Shown: piece by piece, positions 17,217 to 28,007 of the stretch
How the letters are laid out: every line of letters begins with the position of its first letter
Position numbering within the stretch: position 1 is the first letter of the stretch
Assembly: GCF_014235845.1 (NCBI RefSeq)
Contig: NZ_JACJUQ010000006.1
Location: 1-64,000 of the forward strand
Reading direction: 5' to 3'
Length of the DNA: 64,000 nt
Source: Pontivivens nitratireducens
GTDB lineage: Bacteria > Pseudomonadota > Alphaproteobacteria > Rhodobacterales > Rhodobacteraceae
Notes under the pieces: generated by a model
Seen by the model: only the letters and a program-made list of their open reading frames with translations
What the model was told of the DNA's origin: nothing
Database searches by the model: none
Program-made: the position numbers and the translations under genes

Positions 17217-19475
17217 TCAGCCGACACGACAGGCCGCCATCAGCGCCATGTGCAGGATGTCCCTGACCGTGGCGGTGGTCGAGGTCAGTTTTACCTGACG
17301 GTCGATCCCGCTGAGGATCGGCCCGATCACCGTCGCACCCGCCAGTTCCTGCATCATCTTGACGGAGATCGACGCGGAATGGCGCGCTGGAACCACGATG
17401 ATGTTCGCTGGGCCGGACAGGCGGCAAAATGGGTATTGCCGCATCACGTCGGCGTTCAGCGCGACATCGACGGTCATTTCGCCATCATATTCGAAATCGA
17501 CATTTCGCGCGTCCAGCGCCTCGACCGCGTGGTGCATCTTCTCCGCCCGCTCGGACACAGGGTAGCCGAAATTGGAGAACGAGCAGAACGCCACACGTGG
17601 TTCCAGACCCAGCGACCGGGCGACCTTCGCGGCCTGCTCCGCGATATTGGCGAGGTCCTCACGTTCCGGCCATTCGTGCACCAGCGTGTCCGCGATCAGG
17701 ATCAGCCGCCCGTTATGCAGGATCGCGGAGATTCCGACCGCGCCATCCGCCGCCGTCGCATCGAACACCAGGCCGATCTGCGACAGGACCTGCGCGCTTT
17801 TCCGCGTGGCCCCCGTCACCATGCCGTCCGCCATGTCATGCGCCAGCATCAGCGCCGCAAAGACATGCCTGTCCCGACTGGCGAGGCGGTAGCAATCGCG
17901 CTGGTCCAACCCCTTGCGTTGCAGCCGCGCGTACAGGTAGTCGGCCATCTGTTGCAGGTTGTCGACGGTGCCCGCGTTCACCACCTCGATCTCATCAATC
18001 GCATCGGGCTGACCGGACGCCTCCAGCATGGCGGCGATTTCATCGCGCCGTCCGACCACCAGCGCCTGGCCGAGGCCAGAGCGTCGATAGGTCAACGCCG
18101 CGCGCACCACACGTTCGTCATCCCCCTCGGCGAAGATCATGCGCGCCTGCGCCCTGCGTGCCCGGTTGAACAGGCCGTCGAGCACCGATGCCGTCGGATC
18201 CAGCCGGGATTTCAGCGCCAGTTCATAGCTGTCCATGTCGATGATCGGACGGCGCGCGACACCCGTATCCATTCCCGCCTTGGCCACGGCCGGGGGGACC
18301 ACGTGGATCAGGCGCGGGTCGAAGGGTGTGGGGATGATGTAATCGCGCCCGAATTGCAGCTTGCGCCCATAGGCCATCGCCACCTCGTCCGGCACGTCCT
18401 GCCGGGCCAGATCGGCCAAGGCCTCGGCACAGGCGATCTTCATCTCATCGTTGATGGCACGGGCGTGAATATCGAGCGCACCGCGAAACAGGTAGGGAAA
18501 GCCCAGCACGTTGTTGACCTGATTGGGGTAATCCGACCGCCCGGTGGCGACGATGGCGTCCTCACGCACGGCATGCGCTTCCTCCGGCGTGATTTCCGGG
18601 TCGGGGTTGGCCATGGCGAAGATCACCGGGTTCCGCGCCATGCTGGCGATCATCTTCGCCGTTACGGCACCTTTGACCGATACGCCCAGAAAAACGTCGG
18701 CCCCGTGCATCGCGTCCTCCAACGTGCGGTCATCGGTATGGGCGGCGTGGGCGCTCTTCCATTGGTTCATCCCCTCGGTCCGACCCTGATAGATGACGCC
18801 TTTCGTGTCGCAGGCGATGCAATTGTCGTGGCGCGCACCCATCGCCTTGATCAATTCGATACAGGCGATCCCGGCGGCACCGGCGCCATTGAGCACGATC
18901 TTGCAATCCTCGATCTTCTTGCCGGAAATCCGCAGCGCGTTCATCAAACCGGCGGCACAGATCACGGCGGTGCCGTGCTGGTCATCGTGAAAGACGGGAA
19001 TGTCCATCTCCTCCTTCAACCGCTGCTCGATGATGAAACATTCGGGGGCCTTGATATCCTCAAGGTTGATGCCGCCGAAGGACGGGCCCATCAGCTTGAC
19101 CGCGTTGATGAAGGCCTCTGGATCCTCGGTATCCAGTTCGAGGTCGATGGAGTTCACGTCAGCGAAGCGTTTGAACAGCACCGCCTTGCCCTCCATCACC
19201 GGCTTGGACGCCAGCGCGCCCAGATTGCCCAGCCCCAGAACCGCCGTACCGTTCGAGATCACGGCGACCATGTTGCCCTTGGTGGTATAGTCATAGGCCA
19301 GCGCGGGGTCCCTCGCGATCGCCTCGCACGGGACGGCGACGCCGGGCGAATAGGCAAGGCTGAGATCGCGCTGCGTTGTCATCGCGGTAGAGGCGCGAAC
19401 CTCCAGCTTACCCGGCGTGGGCGCCAGGTGATATGCCAGCGCGTCCTCATCCGTTATCCGTGTCTTCCTGGTCAT
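17217..19475 (-). CDS. maeB: NADP-dependent malic enzyme with C-terminal phosphotransacetylase-like domain
   Basis: The 752-residue protein has two parts. Residues about 1-430 are a malic enzyme, with [11 protein letters not shown], the metal-binding [10 protein letters not shown] and the Rossmann loop [15 protein letters not shown]. Residues about 430-752 resemble phosphate acetyltransferase ([36 protein letters not shown]). Such MaeB fusions decarboxylate malate to pyruvate with NADP; the tail usually regulates by binding acetyl-CoA rather than by catalysis. The start at 19475 has an AGGTGG site; longer in-frame extensions would run into mutS. It is divergent from mutS, 118 bases apart. Confidence 0.95.
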   Translation of the reverse strand: MTRKTRITDEDALAYHLAPTPGKLEVRASTAMTTQRDLSLAYSPGVAVPCEAIARDPALAYDYTTKGNMVAVISNGTAVLGLGNLGALASKPVMEGKAVLFKRFADVNSIDLELDTEDPEAFINAVKLMGPSFGGINLEDIKAPECFIIEQRLKEEMDIPVFHDDQHGTAVICAAGLMNALRISGKKIEDCKIVLNGAGAAGIACIELIKAMGARHDNCIACDTKGVIYQGRTEGMNQWKSAHAAHTDDRTLEDAMHGADVFLGVSVKGAVTAKMIASMARNPVIFAMANPDPEITPEEAHAVREDAIVATGRSDYPNQVNNVLGFPYLFRGALDIHARAINDEMKIACAEALADLARQDVPDEVAMAYGRKLQFGRDYIIPTPFDPRLIHVVPPAVAKAGMDTGVARRPIIDMDSYELALKSRLDPTASVLDGLFNRARRAQARMIFAEGDDERVVRAALTYRRSGLGQALVVGRRDEIAAMLEASGQPDAIDEIEVVNAGTVDNLQQMADYLYARLQRKGLDQRDCYRLASRDRHVFAALMLAHDMADGMVTGATRKSAQVLSQIGLVFDATAADGAVGISAILHNGRLILIADTLVHEWPEREDLANIAEQAAKVARSLGLEPRVAFCSFSNFGYPVSERAEKMHHAVEALDARNVDFEYDGEMTVDVALNADVMRQYPFCRLSGPANIIVVPARHSASISVKMMQELAGATVIGPILSGIDRQVKLTSTTATVRDILHMALMAACRVG

Positions 19476-19593
19476 CCACCTGTCCCTTGAATTTTGCTTT
19501 TCGACACGTTTAGCGGGCCATGCCGGGCGCACAAAGGCTTTTCGCCACTCCGACGGCACGTTAGGACAGTTCGACCAAGCGAAGGGGGCCGGA

Positions 19594-22236
19594 ATGTCGA
19601 ATACCGCGACGCCGATGATGGCGCAGTTTCTGGAGATCAAGGCCCAGTACCCCGATGCGCTGCTGTTCTACCGGATGGGCGATTTCTACGAGATGTTCTT
19701 TGACGATGCGGTCGCGGCCGCGGCGGCGCTCGACATCGCGCTGACCAAACGTGGCAAGCACGAAGGAAAGGACATCGCGATGTGCGGCGTGCCGCAGCAC
19801 GCGGCGGAGGGGTATCTGCTGACCCTGATCCGCAAGGGGTTCCGCGTCGCCGTCTGCGATCAGATGGAAAGCCCGGCGGAGGCGAAGAAGCGCGGCTACA
19901 AGGCTGTGGTCAAGCGTGAGGTTGTCCGACTGGTCACCCCCGGCACCCTGACCGAGGATACCCTGCTGGACGCGCGGCGGCACAATTATCTGGCCGCTTA
20001 TGCCCAGGTACGCGATGCCGGGGCCTATGCCTGGCTGGACCTGAGCACCGGCGAACTGCACGTCGCGCGCTGCCCGCTGGTAACGTTGGGCCCGATGCTG
20101 GCCCGCACCGGCCCGCGTGAGGTTCTGGTCGTGGAGGGCGAGGTTCCCCCCGCCCTGGATGAGGACCCGGCCGTCGTCACGCCGCTGGGTCGTGCCAGCT
20201 TCGACAGTGAGGCCGCGCGAACCCGGTTGGAAACCCTCTATGGCACCGGCTCGCTGGACGGGTTCGGGCAGTTCGACCGGGCGGAGCTTGCGGCGCTCGG
20301 CGCGCTGATCGACTATGTGGACATCACGCAAAAGGGCCGCCTGCCCCTGATCCGCCCCCCGGTGCAGGAGCATCAGGGCGCTGCGATGCAGATCGACGCC
20401 GCGACCCGCCGCAATCTGGAACTGACCCACGCGCTCAGCGGTGGGCGTGAGGGCAGCCTTCTGACCGCCATCGACCGTACGGTAACAGGCGCGGGGGCAC
20501 GCTTGCTGGAAACGCGACTGTGCGCCCCCTCAACCGATCTGGAAACCATACGTGGCAGGCTGGACGCGGTGCAGGCCTTCGTCGAGGATCGCACGCTGAG
20601 CGCCGATCTGCGTGAGGCCTTGCGGCAGGCTCCCGACATGGATCGCGCGCTGACGCGGCTGGCGCTGGACCGTGGCGGGCCGCGCGACCTCGCCGCCATC
20701 CGAAACGGGTTGCGCGCAGGCGAACGAGTTGCCCACGCCCTGAGCGGCGAACTGCCCGATCAGGTGGCGCAGGCCGCGCGGGCGCTGGCCACCCTGCCCG
20801 ATTGCGCCAACTTGCTGAACGCGGCGCTGGTGGCCGAACCGCCTTTGCTGAAACGCGACGGCGGTTTCGTGGCCGAGGGCGTGGATGTCGATCTGGACGA
20901 GGTGCGCACCCTGCGCGACGAGGGGCGCGGTGTCATCGCCTCGATGCAGGCGAAATATGCGGAGATCGCAAGCGTCACCGCGTTGAAGATCAAGCATAAC
21001 AACGTGCTGGGCTATTTCATCGAAACGACCGCCACCCATGCGGAAAAGATGCTGTCCGCACCGCTGTCAGACACCTTCATCCACCGCCAGACCACGGCGA
21101 ATGCAGTGCGGTTCACCACTGTCGAATTGTCCGAACTGGAAACGCGCATCCTCAATGCGGGCGCGCGCACGTTGGAGTTGGAGCTGGAACAGTTCACCCG
21201 CATGCGTGAGGCCGTGCTGGCGGACGGGGCCGCGATCAATGCCGCCGCGCGGGCGCTGGCGGAACTGGACGTGGCGACAGGGCTGGCGGAACTGGCCGTG
21301 GACAGCGACTGGACCCGCCCCGTGCTGGACATGTCGCGCAGCTTCGCCATCGTCGGCGGGCGTCATCCCGTGGTGGAGCGTGCCCTGCGCCGACAGGGCG
21401 GGCCGGAGTTCATTCCCAACGATTGCGATCTGAGCGCGGAGGGCGAGGATGCCGCCCGCATCGTCCTGCTGACGGGTCCGAACATGGCGGGTAAATCGAC
21501 CTGGCTGCGACAAAACGCGATCATCGCGCTGCTGGCGCAGATCGGCGCGTTCGTGCCTGCCGCCTCGGCCCATATCGGCTTGGTCGATCAGCTGTTTTCG
21601 CGGGTCGGCGCGGCGGACGATCTGGCGCGGGGACGATCCACCTTCATGGTGGAGATGGTGGAAACGGCGGCAATCCTGAACCGGGCCGGTCCGCGTGCGC
21701 TGGTCATTCTGGATGAGATCGGGCGCGGAACGGCGACCTATGACGGCCTCAGCATTGCGTGGGCGGTGATGGAGCATTTGCACGACGTCAACGGCGCACG
21801 TGCCCTGTTTGCCACGCATTACCATGAGATGACCGCCCTGTCAGACAAGCTGGACGGCGTATCCAACGCCACCGTCGCCGTGCGTGAGTGGGAGGGGAAC
21901 GTCGTTTTCCTGCATGAGGTACGTGAGGGCGCAGCGGATCGGTCCTATGGGGTTCAGGTCGCACGGCTGGCCGGATTGCCCGCCCCCGTGGTGGAGCGGG
22001 CGCGCAGCGTTCTGGACATCCTCGAAAAGGGCGAACGCGAACAGGGCGGCAAGACGAAAACCCTGATCGACGACTTGCCCCTGTTCTCCGTACCCGCCCC
22101 CGCGCCCCAACCTGCCAAGACGGAATCCAAGGTCGAAAGCAGGCTGGCGGACATTCTGCCCGACGGATTGAGCCCGCGCGAGGCATTGGATCTGATCTAT
22201 GAACTGAAGGGTCTGATGCCGAACGAGACGCCCTAG
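19594..22236 (+). CDS. mutS: DNA mismatch repair protein MutS
   Basis: The 880-residue protein is a full-length MutS. It has the mismatch-recognition motif GDFYEMFF (about residues 29-36; the Phe-x-Glu wedge), connector, lever and clamp domains, and the ABC-type ATPase with Walker [17 protein letters not shown] (about residue 630), [12 protein letters not shown] and the [12 protein letters not shown] Walker B/D-loop. It recognises base mismatches and recruits MutL. The last four bases overlap the stop of the convergent flavoprotein gene. Confidence 0.98.
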   Translation: MSNTATPMMAQFLEIKAQYPDALLFYRMGDFYEMFFDDAVAAAAALDIALTKRGKHEGKDIAMCGVPQHAAEGYLLTLIRKGFRVAVCDQMESPAEAKKRGYKAVVKREVVRLVTPGTLTEDTLLDARRHNYLAAYAQVRDAGAYAWLDLSTGELHVARCPLVTLGPMLARTGPREVLVVEGEVPPALDEDPAVVTPLGRASFDSEAARTRLETLYGTGSLDGFGQFDRAELAALGALIDYVDITQKGRLPLIRPPVQEHQGAAMQIDAATRRNLELTHALSGGREGSLLTAIDRTVTGAGARLLETRLCAPSTDLETIRGRLDAVQAFVEDRTLSADLREALRQAPDMDRALTRLALDRGGPRDLAAIRNGLRAGERVAHALSGELPDQVAQAARALATLPDCANLLNAALVAEPPLLKRDGGFVAEGVDVDLDEVRTLRDEGRGVIASMQAKYAEIASVTALKIKHNNVLGYFIETTATHAEKMLSAPLSDTFIHRQTTANAVRFTTVELSELETRILNAGARTLELELEQFTRMREAVLADGAAINAAARALAELDVATGLAELAVDSDWTRPVLDMSRSFAIVGGRHPVVERALRRQGGPEFIPNDCDLSAEGEDAARIVLLTGPNMAGKSTWLRQNAIIALLAQIGAFVPAASAHIGLVDQLFSRVGAADDLARGRSTFMVEMVETAAILNRAGPRALVILDEIGRGTATYDGLSIAWAVMEHLHDVNGARALFATHYHEMTALSDKLDGVSNATVAVREWEGNVVFLHEVREGAADRSYGVQVARLAGLPAPVVERARSVLDILEKGEREQGGKTKTLIDDLPLFSVPAPAPQPAKTESKVESRLADILPDGLSPREALDLIYELKGLMPNETP

Positions 22237-22841
22237 TACAGTGCCTTGGCATAGCGGGCGAGCATCTGCTCCTCGCTCTCGGGCTGATCGTCAGTGCCGG
22301 TCTGGTCGGCAATCATCTGCCCCATCGTGGGCACCGGACGCTGCTCGCCCCATGTCTGGGGCTGCCACAGGCCGGATCGCAGCATCGACTTGGCGCAATG
22401 CAGATAGGCGCGTGTCACCTTCACCCGCAGCACGCTCAGCGCGGGTCTGCCATGCGCGGCGCAGCGGTCGCACAGGTCGGCATCGTCATGGATGTCCGCG
22501 ATGCCACGCACCCGCAGCGTTTCGCGCACCCCCGGTATCATGAAGATCAGACCGATGGCCGGATCGCCCAGCAGATTGGTCAGGTTGTCCAAACGATTGT
22601 TGCCGGGCCGGTCGGGGATCAGCAGATGGGTGTCATCCTCGACGATCACGAAACCGGGGGCATCGCCGCGCGGTGTCACGTCCAGTCCGTCAGGCCCGGA
22701 AGTGGACATCACGAGGAACGGAGAGGCCGCGATGAAGGTACGGCAATGCGTATCGAGCCCGTGCAGCTCCTTGGCCACGCTGCGGGCGCTTTTCTCACCG
22801 TAAAGGGCGCGAAGGGCCGCCTCCTGAGTGATGCGACCCAT
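22233..22841 (-). CDS. Pyridoxamine 5'-phosphate oxidase-family FMN protein
   Basis: The 202-residue protein has the split-barrel FMN-binding pattern of the PPOX superfamily: [44 protein letters not shown] and the C-terminal [18 protein letters not shown]. It looks like the MSMEG_1061-type subgroup, whose substrate is not established, and unlike true PdxH. The start at 22841 has an AAGGGGG site; the open frame extends upstream into grpE. It follows grpE by 13 bases on the same strand, so it is probably the last gene of an hrcA-grpE transcript. Confidence 0.85.
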   Translation of the reverse strand: MGRITQEAALRALYGEKSARSVAKELHGLDTHCRTFIAASPFLVMSTSGPDGLDVTPRGDAPGFVIVEDDTHLLIPDRPGNNRLDNLTNLLGDPAIGLIFMIPGVRETLRVRGIADIHDDADLCDRCAAHGRPALSVLRVKVTRAYLHCAKSMLRSGLWQPQTWGEQRPVPTMGQMIADQTGTDDQPESEEQMLARYAKALY

Positions 22842-22854
22842 CGCGGCCCCCTTA

Positions 22855-23412
22855 TCATCCGCCCGAGGACACGCCGACCTGCGCGGGGCGCAGCAGACGG
22901 TCACCGATCATGAAGCCCTCGGCCATCACCTGCAGCACACATCCCGCGGCCACGCCGGGCATCGGGGCCTCGAACATCGCCTGATGCAGCTTGGGGTCGA
23001 ACTTGTCGCCCATCTCGGGGTCGATGCGGGTGATCTTATGCTTTTCAAAGGCGTTGAGAAGCTCACGCTGCGTCAGTTCGATCCCCTCGATCACCGAGGA
23101 GGCGGCCTCACGCTGCTCCTCCGTAATGGCCTCAACCGCACGTTTCAGATTGTCGTGCACCGGCAGCAATTCACGGGCCAAGCGTGTTCCGCCATAGATC
23201 TCCGCGTCCTTGCGATCCCGCTCCAGCCGCTTGCGCAGATTTTCCATGTCCGCATAGGTCCGCAAAAGCTTGTCGCGCAGCTCTTCGTTTTCCGTGCGCA
23301 GGCTGTCGATCTCCGCATCGGGATCGGCATAGGCTTGCGAGTTTTCATCCGGTTCGCCCTCGGCCTCCGGCATGTCTTCGAACTCTTCGTTCACGTCATT
23401 TTCGTTCGACAT
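22855..23412 (-). CDS. grpE: Nucleotide exchange factor GrpE
   Basis: The 185-residue protein has an acidic disordered N-terminus, a long coiled coil (about residues 32-75, ENEELRDKLLRTYADMENLRKR), and the four-helix and beta domain ending in MAEGFMIGDRLLRPAQVGVS, the conserved DnaK-contact wing. It releases ADP from DnaK. It lies 23 bases downstream of hrcA on the same strand. Confidence 0.97.
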   Translation of the reverse strand: MSNENDVNEEFEDMPEAEGEPDENSQAYADPDAEIDSLRTENEELRDKLLRTYADMENLRKRLERDRKDAEIYGGTRLARELLPVHDNLKRAVEAITEEQREAASSVIEGIELTQRELLNAFEKHKITRIDPEMGDKFDPKLHQAMFEAPMPGVAAGCVLQVMAEGFMIGDRLLRPAQVGVSSGG

Positions 23413-23435
23413 ATTCGACTTCCGTCCTCAGCGCT

Positions 23436-24512
23436 TCATCGACCGTCCTTCAACAGACGGCCGACCAGTTGCGCGGTGTAATCCACGATCGGAACGATGC
23501 GCCCGTAGTTCAGCCGCGTAGGGCCGATGACACCGATCGCGCCGATGATCTTCCGATCAGCGTTCATATAGGGAGATACGACCAGAGAGGAACCCGAAAG
23601 TGAAAAGAGCTTGTTCTCGGACCCGATGAAAACCCGCACACCGTCGCCCTCCTCGGTCAAACTGAGCAATTGGGCGAGATCGCGCTTGCGCTCGATATCG
23701 TCGAAAAGCTGGCGAATGCGGATCAGGTCATCCTCCGCCCCGGTCGAATCGATCAGATGCGAAGTGCCGCGCACGATCAGACGGTCGCGGTCGTCACCCG
23801 TTTGCTCGGACCACAGGGCCACGCCGGATTCGACCAGATTGCGGGCCAGCACGTCCAGCTCCTGCCGGCGGGAGACGATCTCCGCCTCGACGATGGAGCG
23901 GGCCTCGCTCACGGTGCGGCCTTCGAGGATGGAATTGAGGAAGTTCGCTGCCTCTCGCATCGCGGATGGCGGCAGACCGGGCGGTGGGGTGAACAGCCGG
24001 TTCTCGACCCGCCCGTCGGCCATGACCAGCACAACCAGCGCCCGCTCATCCGAGAGGGAGACGAATTCGATATGCCGGATCGGTGCCTCGACCTGCGGGG
24101 TCAGCACCAGAGACGCACCGCGTGTCAGGCCCGACAACACGCCCACCGCACGATCCAGCGCGCCGGTAATGTCGTCACTGTCGGTTCCGACGGCACGCTC
24201 GATCTCCTGCCGGTCGACGGAGTTCACATCGCCGCCCTCGATGAAGCCATCCACGAACATCCGCAATCCGCGCTGGGTCGGCACCCGCCCCGCGCTAACA
24301 TGGGGACTGCCCAGAAGGCCCAGCATTTCGAGATCCTGCATCACGTTTCGGATCGTCGCGGCGGATACCGGCTGCGCCAATGCCCGCGACAGGGTGCGTG
24401 ATCCGACAGGCTCCCCGGTATCCAGATACGTCTCGACCAGCGAGCGAAAGACCGCGCGGGCCCGCTCGTTCATGTCGTCCAAAGTGCTCGTCTTGGGTTC
24501 ATTCATGTCCAT
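23436..24512 (-). CDS. hrcA: Heat-inducible transcription repressor HrcA
   Basis: The 358-residue protein starts with a winged helix (RARAVFRSLVETYLDTGEP, VSAATIRNVMQDLEMLGLL, SAGRVPTQRGLRMFVDG). It continues into the GAF-like and dimerisation domains, ending with RLNYGRIVPIVDYTAQLV. HrcA represses groESL and related operons by binding CIRCE inverted repeats. No TTAGCACTC-N9-GAGTGCTAA element was seen upstream of hrcA, grpE, dnaK or dnaJ here, so its targets are elsewhere. The start is uncertain between 24512 and 24506, because neither has a strong ribosome-binding site. It is divergent from rph. Confidence 0.95.
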   Translation of the reverse strand: MDMNEPKTSTLDDMNERARAVFRSLVETYLDTGEPVGSRTLSRALAQPVSAATIRNVMQDLEMLGLLGSPHVSAGRVPTQRGLRMFVDGFIEGGDVNSVDRQEIERAVGTDSDDITGALDRAVGVLSGLTRGASLVLTPQVEAPIRHIEFVSLSDERALVVLVMADGRVENRLFTPPPGLPPSAMREAANFLNSILEGRTVSEARSIVEAEIVSRRQELDVLARNLVESGVALWSEQTGDDRDRLIVRGTSHLIDSTGAEDDLIRIRQLFDDIERKRDLAQLLSLTEEGDGVRVFIGSENKLFSLSGSSLVVSPYMNADRKIIGAIGVIGPTRLNYGRIVPIVDYTAQLVGRLLKDGR

Positions 24513-24644
24513 AAAGAGGTAGACACGCGATGCAGTCAGGTCAACGGCACTGTCCATCTGCGCTGCGGGCCGGACGCATGGCGCATCACTGGACGGATAT
24601 GACCCTCTGCTATAGGGAAAGATCGAGTTTTACAGGAGAGTATC

Positions 24645-25358
24645 ATGCGCCCATCCGGCCGGTCCGTCGATCAACTGCGCCCCGTTTCCATCGAGACGAA
24701 CGTGACCATGCACGCCGAGGGGTCGTGCATCATCCGTTGTGGCAACACGCATGTGCTGTGCACCGCTTCGCTGGAGGAACGGGTGCCGCCATGGTTGCGC
24801 AATACCGGTCTGGGTTGGGTCACTGCGGAATATGGCATGCTGCCCCGCGCCACCACCACACGTAACCGACGTGAGGCACAGGCTGGCAAGCAATCGGGCC
24901 GCACGCAGGAAATCCAGCGCCTGATAGGCCGGTCCTTGCGCGCCGGGATCGACCGCGTCGCCCTGGGTGAGCGGCAGATCACCGTCGATTGCGACGTCAT
25001 TCAGGCCGATGGCGGGACGCGTTGCGCCTCCATCACCGGGGGCTGGGTCGCCCTGCGTCTGGCAATCAACAAACTGCTGAAGGCGGGCGATCTGAAAAGC
25101 GATCCGCTGACCACGCATGTCGCCGCTATCAGCTGCGGTATCTATGGCGGACAACCCGTGCTGGATCTGGATTACGCCGAAGATAGCGCCGCGGGAACCG
25201 ACGCTAATTTCGTCATGACCGGTGAGGGGGGAATGATCGAGGTTCAGGGCTCGGCCGAGGGGGCGCCGTTCTCTCGCGATGAACTGACCCGGCTGCTCGA
25301 TCTGGCCTCCTCCGGCGTCGATGATCTGGTCGCGGCACAAAAGGCCGCTGTCGCATGA
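24645..25358 (+). CDS. rph: Ribonuclease PH
   Basis: The 237-residue protein matches RNase PH along its whole length: [37 protein letters not shown], the phosphate-binding RSLRAGIDR and [13 protein letters not shown]. It trims tRNA 3' ends phosphorolytically. The start follows an ACAGGAGAG ribosome-binding site. It overlaps rdgB by ATGA. Confidence 0.97.
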   Translation: MRPSGRSVDQLRPVSIETNVTMHAEGSCIIRCGNTHVLCTASLEERVPPWLRNTGLGWVTAEYGMLPRATTTRNRREAQAGKQSGRTQEIQRLIGRSLRAGIDRVALGERQITVDCDVIQADGGTRCASITGGWVALRLAINKLLKAGDLKSDPLTTHVAAISCGIYGGQPVLDLDYAEDSAAGTDANFVMTGEGGMIEVQGSAEGAPFSRDELTRLLDLASSGVDDLVAAQKAAVA

Positions 25359-25969
25359 TCCGCAAGGTCTCCTCAGGCGAGCGCATGGTTCTTGCCTCTC
25401 ACAACGCTGGAAAGTTGCGGGAGATTTCGGCCCTGTTGGAACCATACGGGATCGACGTCACCTCCGCCGGTGTTCTGGGCCTCAGCGAACCGGAGGAGAC
25501 CGAGGATACCTTTGCCGGAAACGCCCGGTTGAAGGCGCATTTTGCTGCACGTGAAACCGGGCTGGTTGCGCTCAGCGACGATTCCGGGATTGAGGTCGAT
25601 GCGCTGGACGGTGCACCCGGCGTCTATACCGCCGATTGGGCCGAAACGGGCCAGGGCCGCGATTTCATGATGGCGATGACCCGAACCTGGCGCGAGCTGG
25701 AGGAGCGTAACGCTCCGGAACCGCGTACGGGCCGCTTCGTCTGCACGTTGTGCCTGGCCTGGCCGGACGGGCACGACCAGATCTATCGCGGTGAGGCCGG
25801 GGGCCGTCTGGTCTGGCCACCGCGCGGCGAACAGGGTTTCGGCTATGATCCAATGTTCCTGCCCGACGGACAAACCCTGACCTTCGGTGAAATGCCCTAT
25901 GCGCAAAAGGAGCCTCTGAGCCACCGCTCCGCCGCGTTCAAACTGTTGACGGCGCAAACTTTTGGCTGA
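25355..25969 (+). CDS. rdgB: XTP/dITP diphosphatase (Ham1/RdgB family)
   Basis: The 204-residue protein has the family signature [10 protein letters not shown] (about residues 14-23), [20 protein letters not shown] and the C-terminal [10 protein letters not shown] and SHRSAAFK. It removes non-canonical purine nucleotides (XTP, ITP, dITP) from the pool. The start overlaps the rph stop (ATGA) and the stop overlaps the hemW start, giving a tightly coupled rph-rdgB-hemW operon. Confidence 0.97.
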   Translation: MIRKVSSGERMVLASHNAGKLREISALLEPYGIDVTSAGVLGLSEPEETEDTFAGNARLKAHFAARETGLVALSDDSGIEVDALDGAPGVYTADWAETGQGRDFMMAMTRTWRELEERNAPEPRTGRFVCTLCLAWPDGHDQIYRGEAGGRLVWPPRGEQGFGYDPMFLPDGQTLTFGEMPYAQKEPLSHRSAAFKLLTAQTFG

Positions 25970-27134
25970 GCTTCTGACACCAGATTGGCGCAATGGCGGG
26001 TTCGGCGTCTATGTTCACTGGCCGTTCTGTCAGGCAAAGTGCCCATATTGCGATTTCAATTCCCATGTCCGGCGCGAGGTCGATCACGCAGCATGGTGTG
26101 ATGCCCTGTGTCGAGAGATCGAACATGCCGCGAGCCTCAGCGGACCGCGCCGCGTCGATACCGTGTTCTTCGGCGGAGGCACGCCTAGCCTGATGAAGCC
26201 GGAGACGATCGCGGCTGTCATCGGCAAGATCGGGCAGGTATGGAGCCTGGCCGAAGATGCGGAAATCACGCTCGAAGCCAATCCGACATCCGTCGAGGCC
26301 GGAAAGTTCCAAGGCTTTCGTGACGCGGGTATCAACCGCGTCTCCATGGGGATACAGGCCCTCAACGATGTGGATCTCAAACGTCTGGGGCGAATGCATA
26401 CTGCGCGTGAAGCCATGGAGGCCTTTGAAATCGCGCGAGCGTGCTTTGACCGGGTGAGTTTCGATTTGATTTACGCCCGACAAGGGCAAGACAGAGCATC
26501 ATGGAAAACTGAATTAAATCAAGCTATTAGCTTGGGTTTGGATCACCTGTCACTCTATCAGCTGACCATTGAGGCATCCACCAGATTTGGGGAACTTCAC
26601 GCACGTGGGGCGCTGCGCGGCATGCCCAATGACAGCATTGCCAGTGACATGTATTTCGATACGCAGGATATCATGGAATCGGCTGGACTGCCGGCTTACG
26701 AGATCTCGAACCACGCGCGGAATGCCGCGGAATCCCGTCACAATCTGATCTATTGGCGGTATGGCGACTATGCCGGTATCGGGCCGGGTGCTCATGGTCG
26801 GATAACCGGAGCGGACGGTATCAGGCGAGCCACTGAAACGCTTCGTATGCCCGAAGCCTGGCTGCAGAATGTGCAAAGGCACGGTCACGGATACAAGCCT
26901 GCGGATGCTCTGTCCCTGTACGATCAGGCGGTCGAATGTGTTCTGATGGGGCTGCGCCTGCGTGAAGGTATCGACATGCCCCGATTGCAGGCACTGAACC
27001 CCGGTTTTTTCGACGAATCCGCCCTCGTCACACTAAAAGAGGACGGGCTGATTTCCATCCGAGATCACCGCTTGTCGATTACACGACAAGGGCGCCCGGT
27101 GACGAATGCGATCCTGCGCGAACTGATTGCCTGA
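25962..27134 (+). CDS. hemW: Radical SAM heme chaperone HemW
   Basis: The 390-residue protein has the radical-SAM cluster CQAKCPYC (CxxxCxxC, about residues 23-30) and the HemW/HemN patterns FFGGGTPSLM, NRVSMGIQALND and LYQLTIEASTRF. The CPYC form without the extra HemN cysteines points to HemW, a heme-binding chaperone, not coproporphyrinogen dehydrogenase. A TTG start at 25962, inside the rdgB stop region, is the only in-frame start ahead of VYVHWPFC. The second half is more AT-rich than the first. Its stop abuts the parB stop (27134/27135). Confidence 0.93.
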   Translation: MAELLTPDWRNGGFGVYVHWPFCQAKCPYCDFNSHVRREVDHAAWCDALCREIEHAASLSGPRRVDTVFFGGGTPSLMKPETIAAVIGKIGQVWSLAEDAEITLEANPTSVEAGKFQGFRDAGINRVSMGIQALNDVDLKRLGRMHTAREAMEAFEIARACFDRVSFDLIYARQGQDRASWKTELNQAISLGLDHLSLYQLTIEASTRFGELHARGALRGMPNDSIASDMYFDTQDIMESAGLPAYEISNHARNAAESRHNLIYWRYGDYAGIGPGAHGRITGADGIRRATETLRMPEAWLQNVQRHGHGYKPADALSLYDQAVECVLMGLRLREGIDMPRLQALNPGFFDESALVTLKEDGLISIRDHRLSITRQGRPVTNAILRELIA

Positions 27135-28007
27135 TCAGTTTTCCCCGGACAGCAAACCACATAGCCGGTCGAGGTCGTCCAGATCGCGATAAGTGACGCT
27201 TATCTGCCCGCCCTGCCCGTCAGATCTGTGGGTAATCGAGACTGTGAGTCCTAGAGCTGCGCTAAGATCACCTTCCAACGAACGGGTATCGGCATCCTTC
27301 TTGGCCTTCGCCGTAGGCTGGCGGGTTCCGGGAATGACCGGAGTTTTCGCCCGCTTTTCAGCCTCACGTACCGAAAGCCGCTGCTGTACGATCTGGTTCG
27401 CAAGAGGCATGGGATCGGCGAGCGGTACCAGCGCACGCGCATGGCCCGCCGAAAGCTGCCCCTCGACCAACATGTCGAGTACTGGGGTTGGGAGGGAAAG
27501 CAAGCGTAGCAAGTTTGCAATATGAGAGCGTGACTTGCCAAGTGCTTCTGCCAGTTTTTCCTGCGTGTGACCGAACTTTTCCATAAGCTGCTTGTAGCCA
27601 CGCGCCTCTTCCACAGCATTCAGGTCAGATCTCTGAATGTTTTCAATGATGGCGACTTCGAGAACTTCGGTATCATTGAATTCACGGATAACGACCGGCA
27701 GTTCATGCAGTTGAGCTCGCTGCGCGGCCCGCCAACGTCGCTCACCCGCAACGATTTGGTAGGCAGAGGCACCGGTAGGATCGGGCCGAACGATCAGAGG
27801 CTGAATGATACCCTTTTCGCGGATCGAACGCGTAAGATCGTCTAGGTCGGATTCAGTGAACGTTCGCCTCGGCTGGTCTGGATTCGGACTGATTTGTTCG
27901 ATTGGCAGGGTTTGAACAGTGGTCGATTCCGAACCCTGGCCCGGATCCACATCGACTAGGAGAGCGGACAAGCCGCGCCCGAGCCCCTTACGATCAGGTT
28001 TTCGCAT
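27135..28007 (-). CDS. parB: Chromosome partitioning protein ParB
   Basis: The 290-residue protein opens with the ParA-stimulating KGLGRGLSALL. It has the CTP-binding box with VAGERRWRAAQ and ENIQRSDLNAVEEA, the helix-turn-helix that reads parS (LAEALGKSRSHIANLLRLL), and the C-terminal dimerisation segment. It loads as a CTP-dependent clamp at parS and spreads. The start at 28007 has an AGAGGA site and overlaps the parA 3' end by 14 bases; longer in-frame forms add non-conserved residues. Confidence 0.97.
   Translation of the reverse strand: MRKPDRKGLGRGLSALLVDVDPGQGSESTTVQTLPIEQISPNPDQPRRTFTESDLDDLTRSIREKGIIQPLIVRPDPTGASAYQIVAGERRWRAAQRAQLHELPVVIREFNDTEVLEVAIIENIQRSDLNAVEEARGYKQLMEKFGHTQEKLAEALGKSRSHIANLLRLLSLPTPVLDMLVEGQLSAGHARALVPLADPMPLANQIVQQRLSVREAEKRAKTPVIPGTRQPTAKAKKDADTRSLEGDLSAALGLTVSITHRSDGQGGQISVTYRDLDDLDRLCGLLSGEN

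Noticed and set aside
17121-19490. 789-codon open frame opposite the malic enzyme gene
   Set aside because: Low-complexity Arg/His-rich translation; shadow of maeB.
25544-25557. parS-like GCTGCACGTGAAAC inside rdgB
   Set aside because: Two mismatches in the left arm break the palindrome; probably chance.
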